From: Pseudomonas serboccidentalis
GTDB taxonomy: Bacteria; Pseudomonadota; Gammaproteobacteria; Pseudomonadales; Pseudomonadaceae
Direction of reading: 5' to 3'
Assembly: GCF_028830055.1 (NCBI RefSeq)
Contig: NZ_CP101655.1
Coordinates: 124,001 to 188,000, forward strand
Length of the DNA stretch: 64,000 nucleotides
Part shown: in pieces, positions 10,147 through 19,010 of the stretch
Numbering within the stretch: the stretch's first letter is position 1
How the letters are laid out: each line of letters begins with the position of its first letter
The notes under the pieces: model-generated
Database searches by the model: none
What the model saw: the letters and a program-made list of their open reading frames with translations, nothing else
What the model was told of the DNA's origin: nothing
Position numbers and translations under genes: made by a program

Positions 10147-10641
10147 TTATTTCACCTTGCGGCTCAGATCCTCAACGGTACGCTTGAGCTGATCCATGGC
10201 GCGATCCTGATCGTTGATTTTCTGCTTCAGGCTGGAAATGTCGCTGCTGGCCGAGTTCGAACTCGAGCCGCTGTTGCGCTTGAGATCTTCGACCTGGCGT
10301 CCGAGGGTATCCAGCTGGCGGTCCTGTTCCTTGACCTTGCTCTTCAGGTCATCGATTTCCTTACTGCTGGAATTCGAGCTGGAACCGCTGCTGCGTTTGA
10401 GTTCTTCAATCTGGCGTGACTGGTCACGGACGGTATCGCGGATCTTTTGCAGTTCATCGATGCTGATATCGCTTTTGATGACAACGTCTTTGCCGTAATC
10501 GCTGTGAATCAGCGAAACCTTGTCGCCATAGGACGAGCTGCTGTTGCTCAGTTCAAGCGCCATGGCGCTTGCCGGCAACAGCATGGCGGCGAGCAAGGTA
10601 CTGGCAGACACAACGGAACAAATCTTCGAAAAGCTGCGCAT
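10147..10641 (-). CDS. Secreted coiled-coil protein with Ser/Gly/Asn linkers, unknown function
   Basis: The 164-residue product starts with a signal peptide (MRSFSKICSVVSASTLLAAML, probable cut after ASAMA). From about residue 60 it is almost wholly coiled coil, built of repeated blocks such as DQSRQIEELKR and EQDRQLDTLGRQVEDLKR. Two near-identical flexible linkers, SSGSSSNSSS and NSGSSSNSAS, separate them, so the protein looks like an internal duplication. I start at 10641, preceded by AAGGA, not at the in-frame start 48 bp upstream. It resembles small periplasmic or envelope coiled-coil proteins in general design only, and I do not recognise a family. It ends 8 bp from tRNA-Thr, in the opposite orientation. 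Confidence 0.8.
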   Translation of the reverse strand: MRSFSKICSVVSASTLLAAMLLPASAMALELSNSSSSYGDKVSLIHSDYGKDVVIKSDISIDELQKIRDTVRDQSRQIEELKRSSGSSSNSSSKEIDDLKSKVKEQDRQLDTLGRQVEDLKRNSGSSSNSASSDISSLKQKINDQDRAMDQLKRTVEDLSRKVK

Positions 10642-10917
10642 CACTGGTTTTCCTTGTGAACAGCGAGGGTGAGTGCCGAAGTGGCACAACGCTATGACTT
10701 GGAATCCGGATTTATGTTCCGCAGGTCAACTTTTTGTGCGAGAGATGTAAAGAGCCGTGTAATTCGTCACGCAAACGTCCTATATTCGGTACCTGCATGA
10801 GCATCGCTTAGCAGTTTTCAGATGATCCCGAATGGTTCCGAAGGCCGGACAATCCGCGTCAGAGAGATCCTTGATGATCCAGATCCATCCTCCATTCTTA
10901 CGATCAGCGAGAACGCC

Positions 10918-11217
10918 ATGACCGAATTAACTCAAGAGAAACGTCACGAACTAGCGCTGGAAAAATACATTCTGGACGTTCCGGATCTGAAAGAAGAGAT
11001 CAAGGACCTGAGTCCTGATGATCAGAAAGACCAGATCCAGTGGGCGTTCGAAGACGAAGCCGAAGCCCAGGGCTTGCAGCCGTGGGAGTTGACGCTCAAG
11101 TACACCAGCACCCCTGAGGAGTTCGAGGCGCAGCGTCTCGTGCTGCACAAGGAGGCGGCCGAAGTACTGGGCGTCGAGTGGCAAGAGTACTGCGAGATGA
11201 ACAATCTCGTCGTGTAA
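10918..11217 (+). CDS. Small acidic conserved protein, probably DUF6388 family
   Basis: The 99-residue acidic, helical protein begins MTELTQEKRHELALEKYILD and contains DDQKDQIQWAFEDEAEAQG and the C-terminal LGVEWQEYCEMNNLVV. It resembles a small Pseudomonas family I know as DUF6388; I am fairly but not fully sure of the number. No signal peptide or membrane segment is seen and its function is unknown. I start at the ATG at 10918. An in-frame ATG 96 bp earlier would add a segment unlike the family. Confidence 0.8.
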   Translation: MTELTQEKRHELALEKYILDVPDLKEEIKDLSPDDQKDQIQWAFEDEAEAQGLQPWELTLKYTSTPEEFEAQRLVLHKEAAEVLGVEWQEYCEMNNLVV

Positions 11218-11221
11218 GAGC

Positions 11222-11287
11222 AGCTACGAGTTTCAAGCGGCAAGCTGCAAGTCAAAGCAGAATCGCTCTGGCTTGCAGCTTGTAGCT
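11222..11287. repeat. Inverted repeat between convergent genes
   Basis: AAGCTGCAAG (11242-11251) pairs with CTTGCAGCTT (11272-11281), and outer GCTAC/GTAGC segments extend the pairing. It lies between two converging genes and may act as a bidirectional terminator. It has no strong T run. Confidence 0.6.
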
Positions 11288-11303
11288 CGCATCTTGCTGA
11301 TGT

Positions 11304-12152
11304 TTAAAGGCTCAGGCGCATCGACAGATCCACCGCCTTCACATCCTTGGTCATCGCGCCGATCGAGATGTAGTCCACCCCGGTCTCGGCGATCGGCAGC
11401 AGCGTGCTTTCGTTGATGCCGCCGCTGGCCTCCAGTCTGGCCTTGCCGCCGTTCAGGCGCACGGCTTCGCGCATGTCGTCCAGGCTCAGTTCGTCGAGCA
11501 TGATGATGTCGGCGCCGGCTGCCAGCGCTTCCTTCAGCTCTTCCAGGCTTTCCACTTCGACTTCCACCGGTTTGCCCGGCGCGATCTTGTGCGCGGCGGC
11601 GATGGCCTGCGCGATGCCACCGCTGGCGGCAATGTGGTTTTCCTTGATCAGGAAGGCGTCGTAGAGGCCGATGCGGTGGTTGTGGCAGCCGCCGCAGGTC
11701 ACCGCGTATTTCTGCGCCAGACGCAGGCCCGGCAGGGTTTTGCGGGTGTCCAGCAGCTTGACCTGAGTCTGGGCCACGAAGTCTGCCAGGTACTGCGCCC
11801 GTGTTGCCACGCCGGACAGCAGTTGCAGGAAGTTCAGCGCACTGCGCTCGCCGGTCAGCAGTGAACGGGCCGGACCTTCCAGATGAAACAGTGGCTGATT
11901 GGGTTTGACCCGTTCGCCGTCACGCACCTGCCAATGCACCGCGACGCGCGGATCGAGCTGGCGGAACACAGTGTCGACCCACGCTGTACCGCAGATGACG
12001 GCGTCGTCGCGAGTGATGATGGTGGCTTTGGCCAGACGTTCGGCGGGGATCAGTTGCGCGGTGATGTCGCCGCTGCCGACGTCTTCGAGCAACGCACGGC
12101 GCACGTTGGCTTCGATTTCGGCGGTCAAATCGGCGAGACGTAGATTCGGCAT
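11304..12152 (-). CDS. nadC: Nicotinate-nucleotide pyrophosphorylase (quinolinate phosphoribosyltransferase)
   Basis: NadC converts quinolinate and PRPP to nicotinate mononucleotide in de novo NAD synthesis. The 282-residue product shows the N-terminal open-faced sandwich domain, then [19 protein letters not shown] with substrate-binding Arg/Lys and [20 protein letters not shown]. The barrel strands [16 protein letters not shown] and LEASGGI follow. I start at the ATG at 12152, with GGAG 6 nt upstream. An in-frame GTG 12 bp further up is less likely. It is divergent from the DUF1631 gene, as I recall for P. aeruginosa. Confidence 0.96.
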   Translation of the reverse strand: MPNLRLADLTAEIEANVRRALLEDVGSGDITAQLIPAERLAKATIITRDDAVICGTAWVDTVFRQLDPRVAVHWQVRDGERVKPNQPLFHLEGPARSLLTGERSALNFLQLLSGVATRAQYLADFVAQTQVKLLDTRKTLPGLRLAQKYAVTCGGCHNHRIGLYDAFLIKENHIAASGGIAQAIAAAHKIAPGKPVEVEVESLEELKEALAAGADIIMLDELSLDDMREAVRLNGGKARLEASGGINESTLLPIAETGVDYISIGAMTKDVKAVDLSMRLSL

Positions 12153-12445
12153 AACGGGCTCCACAAACTAAGTGCGCCGATTATAGGGGCATGGCAGGAG
12201 CCAACCCAAGGCAAGAACTCGCGTGCCTGGCTGCATCTGGTCGATTTTCTGTGAGCAAAGCACCGGTATTCGTGGTCACTGGTAGGTGTCGCAGGCATAG
12301 GGGAAACCCTGATGCCTCTGGCGCCCGGGACAAGTTCTGCAAGATAATCCGCCTTGCATTTGACGTCATAGCTTTGACGTCTGCCCGTTCCCACAGGTAA
12401 TTGTGTTGTAACTGACCAGTGGGATCACCGTTTCAGGAGGCTTGG
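12153..12445. other. Divergent intergenic region nadC/DUF1631 with TTTGACGTC direct repeat
   Basis: This non-coding stretch of about 290 bp must hold both promoters. The only structure I see is a 9-bp direct repeat, TTTGACGTC at 12359-12367 and 12373-12381 (14-bp period), 65 bp ahead of the DUF1631 start. No convincing protein frame is present. Confidence 0.5.
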
Positions 12446-14632
12446 ATGCACAACGACGGGAATGTAGTGCCTTTGCACAAGGCTGCTACCGATCAGGCGA
12501 ATCACTCGCCGCTCGCCCGCCTGCCTGTGATTCTGCTTCAGGTCCGCGACAAGGCGGCCCAGCGACTGCGCCATGGTTTGCAGGAATTGTTCGATAACGC
12601 CGACGACACTCTGTTCGAGATGGCCGACCGGGCGCGTAACGACATCGAACAGAACATCTTCTTCGAAGCCATGCGCGATCTGCGCCTCAAACGCAAAAAC
12701 ATCGAACGCGGGTTTCTCGAACAATTCTTCGAAGCCTTTGTTGCCCTCATCCAGTACGACGCCGTACAGCACACGCTGCCCGATTCACTGATGTTTGAAG
12801 AGTCGGCTACGCGCACCGATGACATGGAGCGCAACGTCGCGGTCGAGACCATGGTCGGACGTGTGCTCAAGCGTGACGGCTTTGCCCTCGACCAGTTGAC
12901 TGAGCGGCTCAACGCGCTGCTTGGCAAAAACATCGACGATCAGTACAACCCGCTCGGCCCTGCCATGCTCTGCGAATATTTCCTGCAGGCCGCCCGTAAC
13001 CTCGGCGTGGAGATCAAGGTCAAGCTGATCCTGCTCAAACTGTTCGAGCGCTATGTGCTGGCCGACACCGAGCCGTTGTACGCCGAGGCCAATCAATTGT
13101 TGATCGCCACCGGTGTGTTGCCCGAATTGAAGCCGGCACCGGCGCGCCGTGCGATCGAGCGTGCGGCGGCGAGCATCAGCAGCGAAGAGAGTGATGAGCC
13201 TGCGCACACCGACGAAGGCGTGCAGGAAGTCTTCGCGACGTTGCAGGAACTGCTACTGCATGTGCGCGGCAGTGTCGCCCCGACCCTGGAACCGAGCGTT
13301 GCGACGCAGCCGATCAGCACCCGCGACCTGCTGCGCCTGCTCTCGCACCTGCAGCAATACGTCCCGGTACTGGCGGCGCAGGACGACTTCGATCTGCGCA
13401 ACCAGCTCGAACAATTGCTGACCCGGGTCAGCGTCAGGAGCGGCAAGTCGCGCATCGTTGACGGCGCCGACGAGGACGTGATCAACCTGATCGCCATGGT
13501 CTTCGATTGCATCCTTGAGGACCGCAACCTGCCAGATTCGCTCAAGGCGCTGATCGCCCGTCTGCAGATTCCGATGCTCAAAGTGGCGGTGCTCGACAAG
13601 AGCTTCTTCAGCCGCAGCAGCCACCCGGCGCGGCGCCTGCTCAATGAGATCGCCGATGCGGCCATGGGCTGGGGCGATTGCAACAGCGAGGCGCGCGACA
13701 GTCTGTATCTGCGCATCGAGCAAGTGGTGCAGCGCTTGCTGAGCGACTTTGTCGACGATCCGGCGATCTTCTGCGAATTGCTCGCTGACTTTCTGGCCTT
13801 CACCAGCGATGAGCGTCGGCGCAGTGAATTGCTTGAGCAGCGTTTGCGCGATGCCGAAGAGGGGCGGGCGAGAACCGAACTGGCCCGCCAGCGAGTCGAG
13901 CAGGCGTTGAATCAGGCGTTGCTGGGTAAAGCCCTGCCGCCATCGGTGGTGACGTTTGTGCACGATGCCTGGAGCAAGGTGCTGTTGCTGACATGCCTCA
14001 AGCATGGCGAGCAGTCCGCCCAATGGCAGGCCGATGTGCAGACCATGGAGCAACTGATCTGGAGCGTGCAGCGGCATGACGAGGCGGATGCGGGCCTGCG
14101 TTTGCTGGCGCTGGTTCCGGGCTTGCTCAAGTCACTGCGCGATGGCCTGAGCAGTGCGGCGTTCGATCCATTCGCCACCAGCGAATTTTTCAGCGAACTG
14201 GAAGCGCTGCATGTACGGATGCTCGAACCCTCTGCCGAGCAGGATACGGCCGACACCGCGGCGTTGGTCGAGGTGTCGCAGCACATTACTCTGCGCACGG
14301 CCGACGAGGGCTCAGGCAGCCTGAACCCGACAGGTCTTGCCCATGATGACGCGGGTTTGCGGCAGGTGGATCAATTGCGCCTGGGCAGTTGGGTCGCGTT
14401 CGAGGAAGACGACGAACACACCCTGCGCTGCAAGCTGGCAGCGATCATCGAAACCACTGGCAAGTACGTGTTTGTCGACCGTACCGGAATGAAAGTACGG
14501 GAGCGCAGCCGCATTGGCCTGGCCCTGGAGTTCCGCCGCGGTGCGGTGCGGGCGCTGGACGATACCTTGCTGTTCGACCGGGCGCTGGAGTCGGTGCTCG
14601 GCAATCTGCGGCGACTCAATCGCGGCAAGTGA
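12446..14632 (+). CDS. DUF1631 domain-containing protein
   Basis: The large cytoplasmic 728-residue protein corresponds to the DUF1631 family as I recognise it. N-terminal motifs include DNADDTLFEMADRARN and IFFEAMRDLRLKR, then NPLGPAMLCEYFLQA. The C-terminal 100 residues (LRLGSWVAFEEDDEHTLRCK, then KYVFVDRTGMKVRERS) look like a small beta barrel of PilZ-like type, which is inference. AGGAGG lies 5 nt before the ATG. Its molecular role is not established to my knowledge. It is followed by ampD after 64 bp and may be cotranscribed with it. Confidence 0.85.
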   Translation: MHNDGNVVPLHKAATDQANHSPLARLPVILLQVRDKAAQRLRHGLQELFDNADDTLFEMADRARNDIEQNIFFEAMRDLRLKRKNIERGFLEQFFEAFVALIQYDAVQHTLPDSLMFEESATRTDDMERNVAVETMVGRVLKRDGFALDQLTERLNALLGKNIDDQYNPLGPAMLCEYFLQAARNLGVEIKVKLILLKLFERYVLADTEPLYAEANQLLIATGVLPELKPAPARRAIERAAASISSEESDEPAHTDEGVQEVFATLQELLLHVRGSVAPTLEPSVATQPISTRDLLRLLSHLQQYVPVLAAQDDFDLRNQLEQLLTRVSVRSGKSRIVDGADEDVINLIAMVFDCILEDRNLPDSLKALIARLQIPMLKVAVLDKSFFSRSSHPARRLLNEIADAAMGWGDCNSEARDSLYLRIEQVVQRLLSDFVDDPAIFCELLADFLAFTSDERRRSELLEQRLRDAEEGRARTELARQRVEQALNQALLGKALPPSVVTFVHDAWSKVLLLTCLKHGEQSAQWQADVQTMEQLIWSVQRHDEADAGLRLLALVPGLLKSLRDGLSSAAFDPFATSEFFSELEALHVRMLEPSAEQDTADTAALVEVSQHITLRTADEGSGSLNPTGLAHDDAGLRQVDQLRLGSWVAFEEDDEHTLRCKLAAIIETTGKYVFVDRTGMKVRERSRIGLALEFRRGAVRALDDTLLFDRALESVLGNLRRLNRGK

Positions 14633-14696
14633 TCGCGCGTCGGGGGCCGATCGCGGCATACTGGGCGCCAACACAGTCGGCGTTGAAGGAATCGGT

Positions 14697-15257
14697 ATGC
14701 AGTTGGATCCCGCTAGCGGGTGGTGTCAGGGGGTGCAGGTCTGCCCATCGCCCAACTTCAATGAGCGCCCTGCGGGCGAAATTTCCCTGTTGGTGATTCA
14801 CAACATCAGTCTGCCACCGGCGCAGTTCGCCACCGGCAAGGTGCAGGCATTTTTTCAGAACCGTCTGGATGTCACCGAGCATCCCTATTTTGCAGGGATC
14901 GCCGACCTGCGCGTCTCGGCGCATTTTCTGATCGAACGTGACGGCACCGTCACCCAGTTTGTCTCCTGTCTTGAGCGGGCGTGGCATGCTGGCGTGTCGA
15001 TGTTTGAAGGCCGCGAAACCTGTAACGATTTTTCCGTGGGCATCGAGCTCGAAGGTACCGATGATCTGCCCTTTACCGATGCGCAGTATCAGGCGTTGAT
15101 CACGCTGACTCGTCAGCTGCAAGCAGCATTTCCGGCTATCACCGGCGCCCGTATCTGCGGGCACAGCGACATCGCACCCGGGCGCAAGACCGATCCTGGC
15201 CCGGCATTCGACTGGGCGCGTTACCGCGCCGCCCTGGCACAAGAGGAAGGACAATGA
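14697..15257 (+). CDS. ampD: 1,6-anhydro-N-acetylmuramyl-L-alanine amidase AmpD
   Basis: AmpD cleaves the stem peptide from anhydromuropeptides in the cytoplasm during peptidoglycan recycling. Loss of AmpD in pseudomonads derepresses ampC beta-lactamase through AmpR. The 186-residue product is full length. The zinc ligands His35 (LLVIHNIS), His156 and Asp166 (CGHSDIAPGRKTDPG), the catalytic Glu118 (GIELEG) and Lys164 are all visible, so the enzyme should be active. A GAAGGA ribosome binding site supports the ATG at 14697. The stop overlaps ampE by 4 bp (ATGA), so the two are translationally coupled. Confidence 0.96.
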   Translation: MQLDPASGWCQGVQVCPSPNFNERPAGEISLLVIHNISLPPAQFATGKVQAFFQNRLDVTEHPYFAGIADLRVSAHFLIERDGTVTQFVSCLERAWHAGVSMFEGRETCNDFSVGIELEGTDDLPFTDAQYQALITLTRQLQAAFPAITGARICGHSDIAPGRKTDPGPAFDWARYRAALAQEEGQ

Positions 15258-16093
15258 GTTTTCTGGTGTTACTGCTGGCGGTCTGGATCGAGAAATTCTC
15301 GGCCCTGCGCCATCGGGTTCAACGCGATGGCGGATGGATCCGCGAACTGCACAAACTCGAAACCAGCGCGCGTCTGGCCAAGCGGCCATGGTGGGTGCTG
15401 ACCATTCTGGTGTTGCTGCCGGTGGCGCTGCTCGGCTTGTTGCTGCTGGTGCTGGAACCCGTGGCGTACGGCTTGCTGGCCTTGCCGGTGCACTTGCTGG
15501 TGGTGATTTACGCCTTGGGCCGCGGTGATCTGCTCGGTGGTCTCGGGCCGTTTCGTGACGCCTGGCGCCGCGAAGACCTGCAAGCCGCCGCGCATGTGGC
15601 CAAGCGTGACCTGGACATCTGCGCCGACAGCGGCGAACAGTTGCTGGATCGGGTCCAGGGTCACCTGTTGTGGGAGGCCTATCAGAGCTTCTTCGCGGTG
15701 ATCTTCTGGTACTTCGCGCTCGGTCCGGTGGCGGCGCTGGCCTATCGCTTGCTGGCCTTGGCGCAGGAGCATGGCCAGAATCCTGCCTTGGTGGAAAGGG
15801 CGGGGCAGTTGCGCCATGCCTTCGACTGGGTGCCGGTGCGCCTGCTCTCCGCCAGTTTCGCCCTGGTCGGCAACTTCGTCGCGGTCAGCCGGGTGATGTT
15901 GCACGAGCTGCTGAACTGGAACATCAGCGCTGCACAACTGATCAACAAGGTCGGGCTGGCAGCCGGCGAGATTCCGCCGCCGGTGGTCGGGCCTGAAGGC
16001 ATCAACACCCTCGATTGCCTGTGGGAACTGCTGCTGCGCGCGGCGGTGCTGTGGTATGCCGGGTTTGCCTTGTGGACTGTGCTGGTTCACTGA
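15254..16093 (+). CDS. ampE: Inner-membrane regulatory protein AmpE
   Basis: AmpE is an integral membrane protein encoded with ampD and linked to beta-lactamase regulation; its biochemical role is unclear. The 279-residue product has hydrophobic segments near residues 2-12, 49-85, 140-165 and 255-278. The signature FAVIFWYFALGPVAALAYR is followed by HAFDWVPVRLLSASFALVGNF. It starts within the ampD stop codon. A REP pair lies just downstream. Confidence 0.94.
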   Translation: MSFLVLLLAVWIEKFSALRHRVQRDGGWIRELHKLETSARLAKRPWWVLTILVLLPVALLGLLLLVLEPVAYGLLALPVHLLVVIYALGRGDLLGGLGPFRDAWRREDLQAAAHVAKRDLDICADSGEQLLDRVQGHLLWEAYQSFFAVIFWYFALGPVAALAYRLLALAQEHGQNPALVERAGQLRHAFDWVPVRLLSASFALVGNFVAVSRVMLHELLNWNISAAQLINKVGLAAGEIPPPVVGPEGINTLDCLWELLLRAAVLWYAGFALWTVLVH

Positions 16094-16104
16094 TTTCAAA
16101 GCAT

Positions 16105-16188
16105 GATCAAAAGATCGTAGCCTGCGGCAACTCCTACATAGGGATCGTGGTTTTCCTGTAGGAGCTGCCGAAGGCTGCGATCTTTTTT
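16105..16188. repeat. REP pair (REPIN) with unlike halves
   Basis: The left inverted half reads GCCTGCGGCAACTCCTAC and the right half GTAGGAGCTGCCGAAGGCTG. The two halves carry different stem variants, and the left has one more substitution, so this pair is mosaic or decaying. It may also serve as the ampE transcript end (T run at 16182). Confidence 0.8.
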
Positions 16189-16314
16189 GTCGTTAACCTT
16201 AAGTTACAAAACCTCCCCTCGATTTGAGCTATACAGAGACAGCGCCCGATAGTGGCTATCTGCTGTCGCCCCGCGCCTGCCAATAAAAACAAGAAAAACC
16301 AAGGGAGACTTCCA

Positions 16315-18345
16315 GTGAAGAGCTTGCTCTATCCCGCCGTCTCGCTGATGAACCGTCTGAGCTTCGGCATGAAGTTCAGTTTGATCAGCGTGCTGTTCCT
16401 GGTGCCGATGCTGGTGACCAATTTCTATCTGGTGCGCGATTCCTATCGCGAATTCCAGGGCACCCGGGTCGAATTGCAAAGCCTCGACCTGCTGGGCAGC
16501 AGCCTGACCCTGCGCCGGGATCTGGAAACCCTCAATAATCGAGTGCAGATTAATGTCGTCCTCGGCCAGTCCGGTAAGGCCGACAATCTCGAGTCGCAGA
16601 TCAGCAGCCTCGAACAAACCGTGCTGACACGCCTGCAAGGCCTGAAGGCGACCACTGAGGATCCCGAGCAGATCAAGGTGTTCGATGGCAAACGCGATGA
16701 AATGATCAGCGCGTTCAAGGCCCAGCAGGCGGAAAGCTCACTGCAAAGCAAAAGCGGGATAATCGGCAAACTGCTCGGCAACGCGCAGATCTTCAGCCAG
16801 ATCATCGCCAGTCAGGCCGGTCTGAGCCGTGACAATCAGAGCAACATCCGTCAGCTCAGCGAGCTGGTCACCAACATCACCCCCGCCGTGACCCAGACCC
16901 TCGGCGAAGGCCGGGCCATCGGTTCGTATTCATTGGGTCAGGGCTTTCTCAACAGCTCGTCGAGCACCCGGTTTGACGAGCTGCTGGCGCAGATCGAAAA
17001 ACTTCAAGCCGAATACGCGCTGAAACTGGCGGACGCCCTCGACTCCAGCCAAGCCGCGCGTGCCGGCCTCAGCGCGCCGGCCGACAGCAGCAAGGCGTCG
17101 CTCAAACAGGCCAGCGAGTTGTTTGAAGAGAGAGTCGTGGTGGCCGAAACCCTTGATACCCCGTGGCAGGCGTTCTACGACCAGGTCACCGGGCTGATGG
17201 ACATGACGTACCAGCTCAACGACGCGACCCTGAAATTCCTCGATACCCAACTGCAACAGCGCCTGGCGCAGAACCGCACACACATGGTGCTGCAAGCCGT
17301 GGCGTTGTCGGTGGTGTTCGTGCTGATTTTCTATCTCTACGGCGGTTTCTACGCCTCGACCCGCACCACGCTCAAGCGCCTGGGCGCGATGATGGACAAG
17401 GTCGCCGCCGGTGACATGACGGTCAACTTCGTCGCGCAGAGCCGTGATGAACTCGGCGAGTTGGGCGAGGTGTTCAATGGCACGGTCAGAAAGATCCATG
17501 ACCTGATCGAACGGGTCGGCCACACCGTGAGCGAAGTCGAGCGCCAGGCCGGGCAGGTGGAAAATGTTTCCGCGCAGAGCAACCAGGCCGTCGCCGGACA
17601 GCGCACGCAGATCGAGCAAGTCGCGACCGCGATGAATCAGATGTCGGCGACCTCGCTGGAAGTGGCGCGCAGCGCGGCGGCCGCGGTGAGCAGCGCCCAC
17701 AGCGTCAACGATGAAACCGTCAGCGGTCGCACACTGGTGGAGTCGCAGCAGGGCAGCATTGCCGCGTTGGCCAGCGAGATCGATCAGTCAGTGCGAGTGA
17801 TCAACCAACTGGCCAGTGACAGTCAGTCGATCAGCCGCGTACTGGAAGTGATCAAGAGCATCGCCGAGCAAACCAATCTGCTGGCGCTCAACGCCGCCAT
17901 CGAAGCGGCCCGCGCCGGTGAGCAGGGTCGTGGCTTCGCCGTGGTCGCGGACGAAGTGCGTACTTTGGCCAAACGCACCCAGCAATCGACCGAAGAGATC
18001 GAGCAGATGATTGCCAGGCTGCACGGTGGGGTCGGCGCAGCGGTGAAAGCCATGGGCGTCAGCCATCAGATGGCCAGCGGCACGGTCGGGCAGTCGGAAA
18101 AGGTCCAGCAGGCGCTGGAAAACATTCTGGGGGCGGTGGGCATGATCGTCGATCAGAACCAGCAGATCGCCGCTGCCGTGGAACAACAGACCGCCGTGGC
18201 GCACGATATCGACCAGAACATCGTCGAGATCAACCGCGCCGGCGAGCGCACGGCCCAAGGCGCGTATCAGACGGAGGAGGCCAGCCGCGCGTTGTCGGCG
18301 CAGGTGGTGGAGCTCAAGCAACTGATCAGCGCATTCCGCGTCTGA
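16315..18345 (+). CDS. Methyl-accepting chemotaxis protein (transmembrane chemoreceptor)
   Basis: The product is a 676-residue chemoreceptor. TM1 spans about 21-41, a roughly 280-residue helical periplasmic sensor domain without a recognised ligand motif follows, TM2 spans about 324-346, and HAMP about 347-398. The cytoplasmic signalling hairpin peaks at EQTNLLALNAAIEAARAGEQ (about 518-537). I chose the GTG at 16315, with AAGGGAGA upstream, over an ATG 63 bp earlier. Its position after ampDE matches a P. aeruginosa chemoreceptor gene as I recall. The ligand is unknown. Confidence 0.93.
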   Translation: MKSLLYPAVSLMNRLSFGMKFSLISVLFLVPMLVTNFYLVRDSYREFQGTRVELQSLDLLGSSLTLRRDLETLNNRVQINVVLGQSGKADNLESQISSLEQTVLTRLQGLKATTEDPEQIKVFDGKRDEMISAFKAQQAESSLQSKSGIIGKLLGNAQIFSQIIASQAGLSRDNQSNIRQLSELVTNITPAVTQTLGEGRAIGSYSLGQGFLNSSSSTRFDELLAQIEKLQAEYALKLADALDSSQAARAGLSAPADSSKASLKQASELFEERVVVAETLDTPWQAFYDQVTGLMDMTYQLNDATLKFLDTQLQQRLAQNRTHMVLQAVALSVVFVLIFYLYGGFYASTRTTLKRLGAMMDKVAAGDMTVNFVAQSRDELGELGEVFNGTVRKIHDLIERVGHTVSEVERQAGQVENVSAQSNQAVAGQRTQIEQVATAMNQMSATSLEVARSAAAAVSSAHSVNDETVSGRTLVESQQGSIAALASEIDQSVRVINQLASDSQSISRVLEVIKSIAEQTNLLALNAAIEAARAGEQGRGFAVVADEVRTLAKRTQQSTEEIEQMIARLHGGVGAAVKAMGVSHQMASGTVGQSEKVQQALENILGAVGMIVDQNQQIAAAVEQQTAVAHDIDQNIVEINRAGERTAQGAYQTEEASRALSAQVVELKQLISAFRV

Positions 18346-18519
18346 GTTGCCTCATGTGGGAGCGAGCCTGCAGGTTTGGGGGCAGGGCAATGTCAGAACA
18401 TTCTGTAATGCGTTGATACTTACGCTTGTAAGCCAATTCCTGTTTTCTTTCGGCGGCTGGCTTTTCGTCACTGATGAGCCAGTATTCCTGTTCCATTGAT
18501 TGCGTCGAGGAGGCCGCTC

Positions 18520-18909
18520 ATGTCCGTTGCAACCCTGGGAGTCCAGGGCCGTTGTGCTCATTGTCAGACCACGCAGTTGCTCAAGCCGTGGCAACTCAAC
18601 GCCATCGCGATCAACGAACCGTTCACCTGTGCGCACTGCCAGAACCCCCTGGAGCTGCGCTGCCCGAAACAGATCAAACGCTTCAAATCCCTCGATTCGC
18701 TGGGACTGCTGCGCTTCAGTGCATCGGTGACGGTGTGCACTGCGTTGCTGGTGGCGCTGGTCATGGAATGGATCGGGCTGCTCAGCGTGACTGAACAGCT
18801 GAACGCGTCACTGATCGTGATTTTCGTGTACTTCGCGACGGTGCGTTTTGTGCGTCGTCGCCAGCACATGACTTTGATTCTCGACGCGGCAAAGGCCCAC
18901 GGCAACTGA
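18520..18909 (+). CDS. Small membrane protein with N-terminal zinc ribbon
   Basis: The 129-residue protein has two CAHC knuckles (residues about 12-15 and 38-41) spaced like a zinc ribbon, then a Cys-Pro at about 47. Two membrane segments follow (about 65-88 and 94-112) and a short basic-ended tail. GAGGAGG precedes the ATG at 18520. This zinc-ribbon-plus-TM design occurs in several uncharacterised bacterial proteins. I do not recognise a named family. Confidence 0.75.
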   Translation: MSVATLGVQGRCAHCQTTQLLKPWQLNAIAINEPFTCAHCQNPLELRCPKQIKRFKSLDSLGLLRFSASVTVCTALLVALVMEWIGLLSVTEQLNASLIVIFVYFATVRFVRRRQHMTLILDAAKAHGN

Positions 18910-19002
18910 CTGTAGGAGCTGTCGAGTGAAACGAACCTGCGATCTTTTGATCTTGTTTCAGGGCCGGGATCAAAGGATCGCAGCGTGCCGCAGCTCCTAC
19001 AG
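18910..19002. repeat. Mosaic REP pair, extended-hairpin variant
   Basis: The left half is GTAGGAGCTGTCGAGTGAAA, continuing into ACGAACCTGCGATC, a longer-loop variant. The right half carries the CAGCGTGCCGCAGCTCCTAC variant. The same two variants meet again at 48379-48467 in the reverse arrangement. Confidence 0.8.
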
Positions 19003-19010
19003 AGGGCGTA

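Noticed and set aside
18352..18390. A further REP element after the chemoreceptor gene (GTGGGAGCGAGCCTGC)
   Set aside because: Only a partial half matches and no inverted partner is seen, so it is at most a remnant.
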